NCBI GenBank assembly: GCA_050949255.1
Contig: JBMNFJ010000016.1
Location: forward strand, 1,054,001-1,118,000
DNA from: UBA3941 sp002385665
GTDB taxonomy: Bacteria; Bacillota; Clostridia; Caldicoprobacterales; UBA3941
Length of the DNA: 64,000 nt
Direction of reading: 5' to 3'
Shown: positions 1 through 8,049 of the stretch, piece after piece
Numbering within the stretch: position 1 is the stretch's first letter
How the letters are laid out: the number at the start of each line of letters is the position of its first letter
Position numbers and translations under genes: made by a program
Notes under the pieces: generated by a model
Seen by the model: only the letters and a program-made list of their open reading frames with translations
What the model was told of the DNA's origin: nothing
Database searches by the model: none

Positions 1-2255
1 AGAGATACGAGCTGCTTAAATGGGCTCAGAACACCTTCTCCAACTTTCGGGTGTTCCCCCCTTCAATTGGAATTGTCCATCAGGTAAATCTGGAACTGTT
101 GGCCAGTGTAGCTACTACCAGGTCCAATGGAGAGGAAGAAGCAGTATTTCCTGACACCCTAGTAGGAACAGACTCCCATACCCCCATGATCAATGGTATT
201 GGGGTACTGGGCTGGGGAGTTGGTGGAATTGAAGCTGAAGCCTGTATGCTGGGACAACCCCTGTACTTTCTAGTGCCCGATGTAATTGGTTTCAGGCTTA
301 CAGGCAGTCTTCCGGTAGGTGCCACCGCCACGGATCTCGTCCTTACCATAACCGAGCTTTTAAGGAAGGAAGGGGTAATAGGAAAATTCGTGGAGTTCTT
401 CGGGGAGGGTACGGGAAACATTAGCGTAGAAGACAGGGCTACCGTCGCCAATATGTGCCCTGAGTATGGGGCTACTGTCGCCTACTTCCCAGTGGACGAA
501 AAAACACTGGATTACCTTAGAGCCACCGGTCGTGAAGAAGCCCAAATATCCTTGATAGAGAAGTACTACAAGGCCCAGGGGATGTTTAGAACCGATGATT
601 CACCCATACCCATGTTTACCAAGGTATTGGAACTTGACCTTTCAACGGTAGAGCCCAGCCTGGCCGGACCTAAACGGCCCCAGGACAGAATAAACCTCAA
701 GGACATGAAAGAATCCTATCGCAAAGCGATAATCGCTCCCTTGGAAGAAGGCGGCTACGGCGCTGAAAAAAGCGATGCGGACAAAGTGGTTGCAATCAGA
801 TACAAGGATGGTGAAGTGGAAGAGCTGAGGAATGGGTCTGTGGTAATTTCCGCCATTACCAGCTGCACCAATACGTCGAATCCCCATGTTATGATAGGGG
901 CAGGGCTTCTGGCAAAAAAGGCTGTAGAGAGAGGCCTCAAAAAGCCCAGATACGTAAAGAGCAGCTTTGGACCCGGCTCATTGGTTGTTACGGAATATCT
1001 CAAAAATGCGGGGCTACTCCCCTACTTGGAGCAGCTGGGCTATAATATTGTTGGCTATGGGTGTACCACCTGCATAGGCAACAGCGGCCCCCTACCCGAC
1101 GAGGTAAGTGAAGCCATAGATAATAATGATATGACTGTAGCAGCTGTGCTTAGTGGTAATCGTAATTTCGAAGGCCGCATCCATCCCCAAACTAAAATGA
1201 ATTACCTGGCTTCACCCCCGCTGGTTATCGCCTATGGCTTGGCCGGTACTGTTGACATCGATCTCTATTCTGAGCCCATCTCCTATAACGATAAGAATGA
1301 ACCAGTATATTTGAGGGATATATGGCCAAGTGACGAAGAGATTGAAGCCATGATCAAGGCTCATGTAAAGCCCCATATATACCGTGATAAATACGACGGT
1401 ATTTTCCATGCAAATGAACTATGGAACAGCCTGCCTGTATCCGACGGCGATATCTACAAATGGAGCGAAACTTCTACCTATATAAGAAGACCTACCTTTT
1501 TTGACAATATAGAAATAGATCCCAATAAGGTCAAAGATATTTTAGGTGCCAGGGTATTGGCCCTATTAGGGGATAGCGTTACCACCGATCATATTTCACC
1601 GGCAGGGAGCATCCCTGAGACCTCCGATGCCGGTATTCACTTGACTTCACAGAATATAAAGACGGATCAACTCAATACCTACGGCTCTCGCAGGGGAACC
1701 CATGAAGTGATGATGAGAGGTACTTTTGCAAATATCAGGATAAGAAATAGAATGGTTCCCGGAGTTGAGGGAGGTTTTACAAAGTATATTCCTACGGGAG
1801 AGGTCATGTCCATATACAATGCGGCTATGAAATATAGGGAAACCGATACACCCCTTGTTGTTATAGCAGGTAAGGAATACGGAACAGGTAGCTCCAGGGA
1901 TTGGGCTGCCAAGGGAACCGCCTTATTAGGGGTCAAAGCAGTCCTAGCCCGGGGCTTTGAAAGAATCCACAGAAGCAACCTAATTGGCATGGGTATTCTG
2001 CCCATACAGTTCCCGGAAGGGGCCAGTGCTGAATCTCTTGGTATTACAGGGACAGAAAGCTTTGATATAATAGGTCTCTCCGAGAACCCTTACCCAAATA
2101 AAAGGCTCCAGGTTCGTGCCGTCCGTCAGGACGGAAGTACTCTGGCTTTTGAAGCAATTGCCAGGATAGACAGCAACATTGAAATGGAATATTACGTGCA
2201 CGGTGGCATCTTGAATATGATTTTAAGAAACTTTTGGAAGTCTGATGACCATTAA
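1..2255 (+). CDS. acnA: Aconitate hydratase, AcnA/IRP type (5' end outside window)
   Basis: Converts citrate to isocitrate through cis-aconitate on a [4Fe-4S] cluster in the cytoplasm. The open frame enters from the left edge (first full codon at base 3), so about 750 residues are visible and the N-terminal part of domain 1 is missing. A GTG at 51 is an internal codon, not the start. Visible family motifs are HQVNLE, GTDSHTPMINGIGVLGWGVGG, the cluster cysteine in SCTNTSNP (codon 864-866), the paired cysteines in GCTTCIGNSGP (1062 and 1071), and the swivel-domain stretches LGDSVTTDHISPAGSI and KEYGTGSSRDWAAKGTALLG. The C-terminus is intact. No partner TCA-cycle gene is visible downstream. The AcnA (rather than AcnB) assignment rests on domain order and motif spelling. 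Confidence 0.96.
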   Translation, partial: RYELLKWAQNTFSNFRVFPPSIGIVHQVNLELLASVATTRSNGEEEAVFPDTLVGTDSHTPMINGIGVLGWGVGGIEAEACMLGQPLYFLVPDVIGFRLTGSLPVGATATDLVLTITELLRKEGVIGKFVEFFGEGTGNISVEDRATVANMCPEYGATVAYFPVDEKTLDYLRATGREEAQISLIEKYYKAQGMFRTDDSPIPMFTKVLELDLSTVEPSLAGPKRPQDRINLKDMKESYRKAIIAPLEEGGYGAEKSDADKVVAIRYKDGEVEELRNGSVVISAITSCTNTSNPHVMIGAGLLAKKAVERGLKKPRYVKSSFGPGSLVVTEYLKNAGLLPYLEQLGYNIVGYGCTTCIGNSGPLPDEVSEAIDNNDMTVAAVLSGNRNFEGRIHPQTKMNYLASPPLVIAYGLAGTVDIDLYSEPISYNDKNEPVYLRDIWPSDEEIEAMIKAHVKPHIYRDKYDGIFHANELWNSLPVSDGDIYKWSETSTYIRRPTFFDNIEIDPNKVKDILGARVLALLGDSVTTDHISPAGSIPETSDAGIHLTSQNIKTDQLNTYGSRRGTHEVMMRGTFANIRIRNRMVPGVEGGFTKYIPTGEVMSIYNAAMKYRETDTPLVVIAGKEYGTGSSRDWAAKGTALLGVKAVLARGFERIHRSNLIGMGILPIQFPEGASAESLGITGTESFDIIGLSENPYPNKRLQVRAVRQDGSTLAFEAIARIDSNIEMEYYVHGGILNMILRNFWKSDDH

Positions 2256-2355
2256 TAGGCTCTGGTAAAATGCCCGGTCAGGCTGATGAATGAATTTGCA
2301 ACCATGACAAGGGAACTAATTGTATCCTTTGCACCCTGAGCTATCTTGCATATTT

Positions 2356-2391
2356 CCCTTTTATAATATACTATATTAGTATGGTAAAGGG
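2356..2391 (+). other. Imperfect AT-rich hairpin after aconitase
   Basis: CCCTTT at 2356-2361 can pair with AAAGGG at 2386-2391, and ATAC/GTAT can pair inside it. There is no U-run after it, so it is at best a weak transcript end for the aconitase gene. Confidence 0.25.
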
Positions 2392-2411
2392 TAATCCCAT
2401 TATAACTATAT

Positions 2412-2466
2412 TTCTTGATGGGGCTCTGCACCTAGAAGTAATAGGCTTAGTGCATCACATCAAGAA
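2412..2466 (+). promoter_or_regulatory. Nested hairpin in the 5' leader of the GH9 gene
   Basis: TTCTTGATG at 2412-2420 is the exact reverse complement of CATCAAGAA at 2458-2466 (9 bp). Inside it TGCAC (2427-2431) pairs with GTGCA (2450-2454), and CCT can pair with AGG closer to the loop. The structure ends four bases before the Shine-Dalgarno AAAGGAG (2471-2477). Its position suggests control of translation or mRNA stability. I match it to no known riboswitch class. Confidence 0.5.
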
Positions 2467-2489
2467 TAGAAAAGGAGTTGGAAGAGAAA

Positions 2490-4994
2490 ATGGATAATAC
2501 AAGTCGTTGCAACACCTGTAATGAAAAGGGATTCAAACTAAATAAAGAATTGGGCTATTTCAAGAACATCGGCGTTGATGTTATGGCCTTTGATGATATT
2601 TACCCGGAGGGGCACCAATCCGGTGTGAGCATCATCATGCATGGGAATCGAGTTGCAACAAACGGTGATATACGTTTTGAGCAGACACCAGGCCAATGGC
2701 AACCCGTACCAAAACAGGGTGAACGCAAGTTGGATGAAGCCGCCAACACCATCACGACTTCTCTTAGCTTCCCGGATAGATCCAGACATCTCAGGGGCTT
2801 TAATCCCATGATCTATCCAGATTTTGAGTTCAATTACGAAGTTATCGTCAAAGGTGAAGGTGATTCCGTCAGGGTGACTGTGAATTTGGACAGACCTATA
2901 CCTGAGAGGTTTGTAGGTAAAATGTGCTTTAATCTGGAGCTGTTCCCCGGTGCATTATTCGGAAAGCCCTGGATAATGGACGATAAGCATGGTATCTTCC
3001 CTGAACAGCCCAACGGCCCTGTTCTGACTCTACCTCCTAACTATCTACATACCGGGGATTTCAGTGAACCCGATGCAAGAGCTGATATCAAACATCTTTC
3101 CGGCGATAACAAGGGATATAACCCAATTATTGCCGATGATATCATCGCCGAACCCTATGCAGTTGGCAGGCGATTTGTGGTTAGACCAGACGATCCCTAT
3201 AACAGACTCGTTATTGAAAGCAAAGGTACGGAACTTAAGCTGTATGATGGACGTATGAATCATAACAACGGTTGGTTTGTCATTAGCAGTGAGGTTCCCG
3301 CCGGAGCAACCGATAATGCTATCGAATGGGTTATAACCCCAAATGTCGTAGAAGACTGGATATACCCACCAGTTGTTCAAACATCCCAGGTAGGATATCA
3401 CCCCAACCAAACTAAAACCGCGATTATTGAGTTGGATAGACGTGACAGCAATTGTGAGAAGCCAATTCTGCTAAAGATAACGGAAACTGGTGAGGAAGAA
3501 GTTTACTCCAATAACGGTGAGAAATGGGGACAGTTCCTCCGCTATAACTATTTGAAATTTGATTTTACCAACATAAAAGAAGAAGGACTATATAAGGTCC
3601 GGTATGGATCATCGGAATCTTCTATCTTCCGTATCGCCAAGGACGTTTACGATCGTGGCGTATGGCAGCCGGTTCTGGAGTATTTCCTTCCCGTACAGAT
3701 GTGTCATATGCGGGTAAATGAAAAATATCGAGTATGGCATGACCTCTGCCATGACGACGATGCCCGTATGGCTCCGGTTAATTACAATCACATCGACGGT
3801 TATGTGCAGGGACCTTCTACATTGACCAAGTACAAACCAGGCGATGTAGTACCCGGCCTTAATGTCGGTGGTTGGCACGATGCAGGTGATTTTGACCTTC
3901 GTGTTGAATCACAGTCCGGTGAATTCTATATTCTCACCTTGGCATATGAGTCCTTTAATGTAGACTATGATGTGACTACCATAGATCAGGAAAGACGGAT
4001 AACCGAAATCCATCAGCCGGACGGTAAAAATGATATCCTCCAGCAGATCGAACATGGTGTCTTGTCCGTGGTAGGTGCCTATCGTGCATTGGGACGACTC
4101 TATCGTGGTATTATCGCCAATGATCTAAGACAATATGTCCTTCTTGGCGATAGTGCAGCCATGACAGACGGTATCAAAGGTAATGACGATGATCGCTGGG
4201 TGTTTACTGAAGACAATCCTCCCAGGGAATTGACAACAGCTGCTCATCTGGCGGCCGCCTCTCGTGCTTTGAAGGGCTTTAACGATACATTGAGTGAGCA
4301 GTCCCTGGAGGCAGCCCGTGAGCTCTTTGAGGTAACGGACGGATCAGGTAAGGCAAGAGCTGCAAAAGTACACGCTGCAGTAGAATTGCTTCTGACCACC
4401 GGCGAAGAGAAATATAAGGATTTCTTGTTATCGGAAATTGATTTTATAGTCGATTCCATAGCAGATGTGGGCTGGTTCACTGCCCGTGCTGAAAAGGTAA
4501 TGAACAATGCCGAATTCTCAGAAAAATTCCGTAGCGCATTACCCGGATTGAAGGCGCATTTTGATAAGCAGAGCGCTGAAACCCCCTATGGAATTCCCTA
4601 TCGCCCATATATATGGGGAGCAGGCTGGGGTATCCAGAGCCTGGGCTACCGCTATTACTTCCTGCATAAGGCCTACCCTGAGATCTTCGATGCCGAGTTG
4701 ATTTTCAACTCTCTAAACTTTGTTTTAGGCTGTCACCCGGGTTCTAATACCATGTCCTTTGCATCAGGGATTGGCACAAAATCTGCAACAGTTGGCTATG
4801 GACTCAACCGTGCTGACTGGTCCTATATCCCCGGTGGAGTAATTTCGGGTACGGCCCTCATAAGACCCGATTTCCCTGAGCTGCTTGTATTCCCCTATCT
4901 GTGGCAGCAAGTGGAATATGTAATGGGCGGAGGCTCCTCTCACTATATGTTCCTGGTCCTGGCAGCTCAACAGATCGCCAAGGAGCAGGAATAA
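2490..4994 (+). CDS. Glycoside hydrolase family 9 protein without signal peptide
   Basis: Probably hydrolyses a beta-glucan or related oligosaccharide; GH9 holds endoglucanases, exo-acting cellulases and exo-glucosaminidases. ATG 2490 is preferred over an in-frame TTG at 2478, because that TTG abuts the Shine-Dalgarno AAAGGAG; this gives 834 residues. Residues 1-300 are beta-rich and carry no hydrophobic leader. An Ig-like N-terminal module of the CelD_N type follows at about 300-385, then the (alpha/alpha)6 barrel. The barrel shows GGWHDAGDF with Asp464 and Asp467, matching the GH9 base motif. Near the C-terminus, Glu809 in QQVEYVMGGGSSHYMF sits where the family acid is expected, but the classical YVTNEVAI context is absent, so it is a divergent subgroup. 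Lack of a leader implies a cytoplasmic enzyme acting on imported or endogenous oligosaccharides. It is a single gene closed by a strong terminator. Confidence 0.85.
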   Translation: MDNTSRCNTCNEKGFKLNKELGYFKNIGVDVMAFDDIYPEGHQSGVSIIMHGNRVATNGDIRFEQTPGQWQPVPKQGERKLDEAANTITTSLSFPDRSRHLRGFNPMIYPDFEFNYEVIVKGEGDSVRVTVNLDRPIPERFVGKMCFNLELFPGALFGKPWIMDDKHGIFPEQPNGPVLTLPPNYLHTGDFSEPDARADIKHLSGDNKGYNPIIADDIIAEPYAVGRRFVVRPDDPYNRLVIESKGTELKLYDGRMNHNNGWFVISSEVPAGATDNAIEWVITPNVVEDWIYPPVVQTSQVGYHPNQTKTAIIELDRRDSNCEKPILLKITETGEEEVYSNNGEKWGQFLRYNYLKFDFTNIKEEGLYKVRYGSSESSIFRIAKDVYDRGVWQPVLEYFLPVQMCHMRVNEKYRVWHDLCHDDDARMAPVNYNHIDGYVQGPSTLTKYKPGDVVPGLNVGGWHDAGDFDLRVESQSGEFYILTLAYESFNVDYDVTTIDQERRITEIHQPDGKNDILQQIEHGVLSVVGAYRALGRLYRGIIANDLRQYVLLGDSAAMTDGIKGNDDDRWVFTEDNPPRELTTAAHLAAASRALKGFNDTLSEQSLEAARELFEVTDGSGKARAAKVHAAVELLLTTGEEKYKDFLLSEIDFIVDSIADVGWFTARAEKVMNNAEFSEKFRSALPGLKAHFDKQSAETPYGIPYRPYIWGAGWGIQSLGYRYYFLHKAYPEIFDAELIFNSLNFVLGCHPGSNTMSFASGIGTKSATVGYGLNRADWSYIPGGVISGTALIRPDFPELLVFPYLWQQVEYVMGGGSSHYMFLVLAAQQIAKEQE

Positions 4995-5038
4995 ATCCCA
5001 TGAAACCGTTCCATCATAATTGATGGTCAAAATCTAAG

Positions 5039-5079
5039 ATTAGCCCTTGCGGTGATGTGTCCGCAAGGGCTAATTTTCT
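5039..5079 (+). terminator. Rho-independent terminator of the GH9 gene
   Basis: A perfect 14-bp stem, ATTAGCCCTTGCGG (5039-5052) with CCGCAAGGGCTAAT (5061-5074), encloses an 8-base loop and is followed by TTTTCT. Confidence 0.93.
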
Positions 5080-5386
5080 ATCTAAACCTTATATTGGATA
5101 TATCCGATCCCCTGTCTTATATCAGTCTCTATCCAACCTTCTTAAGTCATGCTATTAATGATATCAAATCATATAGTTAAACTTGGATTTCCGCTCCCTT
5201 GCAATTTTTCATCATAATTGGTTATCCTATATATTGCGAATAATGCTCATCATATTTTATTCAGTTAATCCGCTATTATTATGTATTGAATATTGAATAA
5301 CAAATATTGGATCTATATTCAATTTTAATGTCTTTAAATGTAGCTTTTAAAATCTATCAGATTAATCGAAAGGTGGAATCTAATTG
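5080..5386. other. AT-rich intergenic region, no gene seen
   Basis: About 300 bases with no credible coding frame. It holds a 10-bp palindrome (GGATATATCC, 5096-5105), two overlapping copies of TATTGAATA (5284-5299) and the inverse TATTCAAT (5316-5323). These could form an operator or promoter for the lipoprotein gene that follows, but no well-spaced -35/-10 pair stands out. Confidence 0.4.
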
Positions 5387-5908
5387 ATGGGCAAAAAGTT
5401 AATATGTTTTCTAATTGTTATATTACTCTTGACGATAGCCGTTTCCGCTTGCGCAGTAACGAAAAAGCCTCCTTCCAGAAAGGGAGAGACTCCGGAATCC
5501 AGTCAATCCGAAAAAGCACCTACACAGGAGGAGAAACAGGAGCAAACCCCTAAAAATGAAGAAAAACTGGACGGACCAACCAATGCCAGGAAAGTAAAGG
5601 ATGGAAAGTATGAGGGCATTACCGACAAGGATGAACGAGGAAATTATGGCATAGCCAAGATCACCGTAAAAGATGGAAAGATCACTGAAGCCGAGTATAC
5701 CGAATACACGGAAGATAATAAGCCAAAAACAAAGGAGAGTGGGTATGATTATCAGCAAGCTTTAGATGCCTTTGAAAAGCTGCCAGATATACTGATTGAG
5801 ACACAGGACCTCAACAAAATAGACACCTATGCAGGTGCAACAGGTACCACCAAGACCTTCAAGATAGCCGTAATGAAGGCTCTGGAAAAAGGAATAAAAG
5901 AAGAATAG
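5387..5908 (+). CDS. FMN-binding-domain lipoprotein
   Basis: Membrane-anchored extracytoplasmic protein of 173 residues with one FMN-binding domain. The N-terminal hydrophobic segment ends in the lipobox VSAC, so lipidation is expected at that Cys. A charged Lys/Glu/Pro linker runs to about residue 65. The domain starts at GKYEGITDKDERGNYG and contains TYAGATGTT, which matches the family motif where FMN is esterified to Thr by an ApbE-type flavin transferase. ATG 5387 is preferred to the adjoining TTG 5384; AAGGTGG lies about ten bases upstream. No Rnf, Nqr or ApbE gene is nearby, so the electron partner cannot be inferred. It resembles stand-alone FMN-binding lipoproteins of Firmicutes and spirochaetes. 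Its stop lies inside a palindrome shared with the convergent thioesterase gene. Confidence 0.85.
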   Translation: MGKKLICFLIVILLLTIAVSACAVTKKPPSRKGETPESSQSEKAPTQEEKQEQTPKNEEKLDGPTNARKVKDGKYEGITDKDERGNYGIAKITVKDGKITEAEYTEYTEDNKPKTKESGYDYQQALDAFEKLPDILIETQDLNKIDTYAGATGTTKTFKIAVMKALEKGIKEE

Positions 5909-5922
5909 TTATATAACTATTC
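5903..5922. repeat. 20-bp perfect palindrome across a convergent gene junction
   Basis: GAATAGTTATATAACTATTC is self-complementary over all 20 bases. It contains the TAG stop of the lipoprotein gene (5906-5908) and, on the other strand, the TAG stop of the thioesterase gene (5917-5919). It may act as a weak bidirectional transcript end; it is too AT-rich to be a strong terminator. Confidence 0.8.
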
Positions 5923-6348
5923 CTCTTGAACACACCTTTGAAACAATTGGTACAAATCAGGAGCTGTTTTCTTTATATTTATTGGCTTTAGGTTGCTATC
6001 CGTAATTGCATTAACGGTCTTACCCTTTGCCAATAGGCTGTTATCCTCCTTCCTGATGACCTCATACTCCATAGTAATCCTCGCTCCAGTAAAACCTGTC
6101 ATAGTGGTACGTATGATAAGCAGGTCATCATATAGGGCGCCTTGTAAATACTTGCAGTAGGTTTCCCTGAGGGGTAGCAATATACCCCTTTCCTCCGCTT
6201 CCCTGTAGCTAAGGCCCTGCTGACGCATATATTCGGTCCTGGCCACTTCAAACCAAACATAATAATTGGAATGATGCACGATTCCCATACGATCCGTTTC
6301 CTTGTACCTGACTCGTATCTCGGTATCCACCGTTACCAGTTTAACCAT
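5917..6348 (-). CDS. Acyl-CoA thioesterase, YbgC/4-hydroxybenzoyl-CoA thioesterase family
   Basis: Single hotdog-fold domain of 143 residues, predicted to hydrolyse acyl-CoA thioesters in the cytoplasm. The signature is RVRYKETDRMGIVHHSNYYVWFE at about residues 11-33; the Asp of TDRMG corresponds to the YbgC catalytic Asp, and HHSNYYVWFE matches the start of the active-site helix. The assigned ATG at 6348 has AGGAG almost touching it, which is too close; GTG at codon 7 is a possible alternative start. The substrate cannot be told from sequence. No Tol-Pal genes are nearby, as expected outside Gram-negatives. It is monocistronic, downstream of pfkA and convergent with the FMN lipoprotein gene. 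Confidence 0.85.
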   Translation of the reverse strand: MVKLVTVDTEIRVRYKETDRMGIVHHSNYYVWFEVARTEYMRQQGLSYREAEERGILLPLRETYCKYLQGALYDDLLIIRTTMTGFTGARITMEYEVIRKEDNSLLAKGKTVNAITDSNLKPINIKKTAPDLYQLFQRCVQEE

Positions 6349-6462
6349 CTCCTATGCTCTGCATGCTAACGGTATAAAACTATGTTTATACCGGCTGTAG
6401 CTTTATAATCCCTGTAACTCATAGATCCCTTAATTTAGGGTGTTGAAAGCTGTATATATGCC

Positions 6463-6499
6463 CCTTGGATACAGCTATTACAATAGAACTTATCCAAGG
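6463..6499 (-). other. Competing hairpins downstream of pfkA
   Basis: CCTTGGATA (6463-6471) is an exact complement of TATCCAAGG (6491-6499), a 9-bp stem. An overlapping 8-bp stem, AGCTGTAT (6448-6455) with ATACAGCT (6469-6476), uses some of the same bases, so the two folds exclude each other. Neither is followed by a U-run on the minus strand. It may be the pfkA transcript end or an RNA element of the thioesterase leader. Confidence 0.4.
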
Positions 6500-6508
6500 C
6501 CAGACTGT

Positions 6509-7468
6509 CTAAATTGATAAGATCTTGGACATTTCATAAAGATCTGTATCAAAACTCTTTTGCATTGCCATGCCTTCTTCGATATCGCAATCAGTTATCT
6601 GGTTATTTCTAATAGATACTAATCTATTTACCCTGCCCTCTTTCAGGGAATTTACTGCATGATACCCCATCTTACTTGCCAGAATTCTATCTGCCACCGT
6701 AGGATTGCCACCACGTTGAATATGGCCCAGTACCGTAGCCCTGGTCTCAATCCCGGTCTTTTCTTCGATCTGTGCACATAATTCGTTTACATCGATCATG
6801 CCTTCAGCAAGCATGATGATGTGTGAGCTCTTACCCCGGTCCCTGCCTTGAATAAGCCGCCTGCATAGTTCATTAATATTAAGGGAGACTTCGGGTATAA
6901 TGATATGCTCAGCCCCTCCAGCGACCCCGGTATAGAGGGCAATATCCCCACGGCCTCGGCCCATAACTTCAATCACGTTTGCCCGCTGGTGGGACGTTAC
7001 GGTATCCCTGATTTTATTAATGGCGTCAACAACTGTATTTGTTGCCGTATCGAAGCCTATAGTAAAATCTGTAGAGCTAACATCATTGTCTATGGTGGCA
7101 GGAATTCCAATAACCGGTATTCCCAATCGGCATAAATCATAAGCCCCCCTGAAAGTTCCATCGCCACCAATAACAATTATGCCTTCAATTTCAAATATCT
7201 CCGCCATGTTTTTGGCCTTTTTTTGACCCTCTGGGGTCCTAAACTCCTCAGAGCGATCTGTATGGAGTATAGTTCCACCTCTGTGTACTATGTCCCCAAC
7301 TGAAGTAATATCCATTTCCCGCAGATCCCCATATATAAGACCATTGTATCCTCTTCGGATGCCGATTACCTTCATTCCATAATAGACCGCAGTACGGACC
7401 ACTGCCCGTATTGCAGCATTCATTCCCGGAGCATCCCCACCACTTGTCAAGACCCCTATTGTTTTCAT
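6509..7468 (-). CDS. pfkA: ATP-dependent 6-phosphofructokinase
   Basis: Commits fructose-6-phosphate to glycolysis by making fructose-1,6-bisphosphate. The 319-residue length is the bacterial PfkA norm. Visible motifs are the N-terminal ATP loop GVLTSGGDAPGMNAAIRAVV, the metal/ATP motif GGDGT, the catalytic GIPATIDND (with the proton-acceptor Asp of this motif), MGRGRGDIALYTGVAGGAE, and LGHIQRGG near the effector/substrate interface. GGDGTFRGAY, with Gly after GGD, indicates the ATP-dependent rather than the PPi-dependent type. The start is ATG 7468, preceded by GAGGAGG at good spacing. It lies 30 bases downstream of the small ORF at 7499 and probably shares its transcript with dnaE-mtrB. No pyk follows. 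Confidence 0.97.
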   Translation of the reverse strand: MKTIGVLTSGGDAPGMNAAIRAVVRTAVYYGMKVIGIRRGYNGLIYGDLREMDITSVGDIVHRGGTILHTDRSEEFRTPEGQKKAKNMAEIFEIEGIIVIGGDGTFRGAYDLCRLGIPVIGIPATIDNDVSSTDFTIGFDTATNTVVDAINKIRDTVTSHQRANVIEVMGRGRGDIALYTGVAGGAEHIIIPEVSLNINELCRRLIQGRDRGKSSHIIMLAEGMIDVNELCAQIEEKTGIETRATVLGHIQRGGNPTVADRILASKMGYHAVNSLKEGRVNRLVSIRNNQITDCDIEEGMAMQKSFDTDLYEMSKILSI

Positions 7469-7498
7469 CTTTTATGACCTCCTCATAAATTTATAGAA

Positions 7499-7696
7499 CT
7501 AAAATCCGTATTCCATAAGTATGTTGTGGACCTCCCCGACTTCCGATTGGGGGACCATTATCTCGAAACAGTTCTCTTCAGGTGCTATATTTTTATAGAC
7601 AGGTCTTATCTTGTAAGGTATATTTTCATCCCCCAAAATATCTTCTATGGCATCGACATCCTTTTTATGATGCGCCATGTATACAACGACCCACAT
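7499..7696 (-). CDS. Small conserved-looking protein of unknown function (65 aa)
   Basis: I do not recognise this with certainty. It is a 65-residue protein with no signal peptide, membrane segment or Cys motif. Alternating hydrophobic strands (WVVVYMA, YKIRPVY, CFEIMVP) around an acidic helix (DVDAIEDILGDE) and a C-terminal helix (SEVGEVHNILMEYGF) suggest a small ferredoxin-like beta-alpha-beta fold, like proteins annotated as putative signal transducers of the DUF2007 kind. The start ATG 7696 has a GGGGG Shine-Dalgarno. The tight placement between mtrB and pfkA, on the same strand, supports it being a real translated gene. Confidence 0.7.
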   Translation of the reverse strand: MWVVVYMAHHKKDVDAIEDILGDENIPYKIRPVYKNIAPEENCFEIMVPQSEVGEVHNILMEYGF

Positions 7697-7721
7697 TACA
7701 AGCCCCCCTATGAGACATTGT

Positions 7722-7955
7722 TTAATATTTTTCCCCCGAGTTTATCACTCCGTGCTTGGTATAGATGACAGCCTTACCGCGAATTTTTATGGCAGATGTG
7801 TTCTCTGTAAACTGGGCTATCATAACCTCGCCCCTGTCAAGCTTTTCTGTATGATGGAATTTTGTGTCCCTCCCCCGGGTTAGGCCAATAATATTTACCC
7901 CGTCCTCCTTGGCAAGAATGCAAACATAATCATTGGTTAAATCCTTTAAATCCAT
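7722..7955 (-). CDS. mtrB: Trp RNA-binding attenuation protein (TRAP)
   Basis: Forms the 11-mer ring that, when loaded with tryptophan, binds spaced (G/U)AG repeats in trp mRNAs and blocks their expression. The start is ATG 7955 with AGGAGG nine bases upstream; longer frames to 8030 lack a ribosome site and add unrelated sequence. The 77-residue product closely resembles Bacillus TRAP: DGVNIIGLTRGRDTKFHH, then EKLDRGEVMIAQFTENTSAIK. Lys38, Lys57 and Arg59 correspond to the RNA-contacting Lys37, Lys56 and Arg58 of the B. subtilis protein. The Gly/Thr-rich loops that bind tryptophan are kept. It sits between dnaE and pfkA, with no trp gene and no anti-TRAP gene in the window, so its targets lie elsewhere. 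Confidence 0.95.
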   Translation of the reverse strand: MDLKDLTNDYVCILAKEDGVNIIGLTRGRDTKFHHTEKLDRGEVMIAQFTENTSAIKIRGKAVIYTKHGVINSGEKY

Positions 7956-8049
7956 TTCGCACAACCTCCTAAATACACAATGCCCACAACCCTTACTAAA
8001 TTGATATCTTACCATACCAAAAGCATACAAGGCTTACTTCTATTTGAAG

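Noticed and set aside
2356..2391. Hairpin after aconitase as a true terminator
   Set aside because: Only a 6-bp outer stem with a large internal loop and no U-run; kept only as a weak structure.
8003..8030. Upstream start of mtrB giving a 102-residue protein with CGHC motif
   Set aside because: No Shine-Dalgarno there, while ATG 7955 has AGGAGG at ideal spacing and gives the normal TRAP length.
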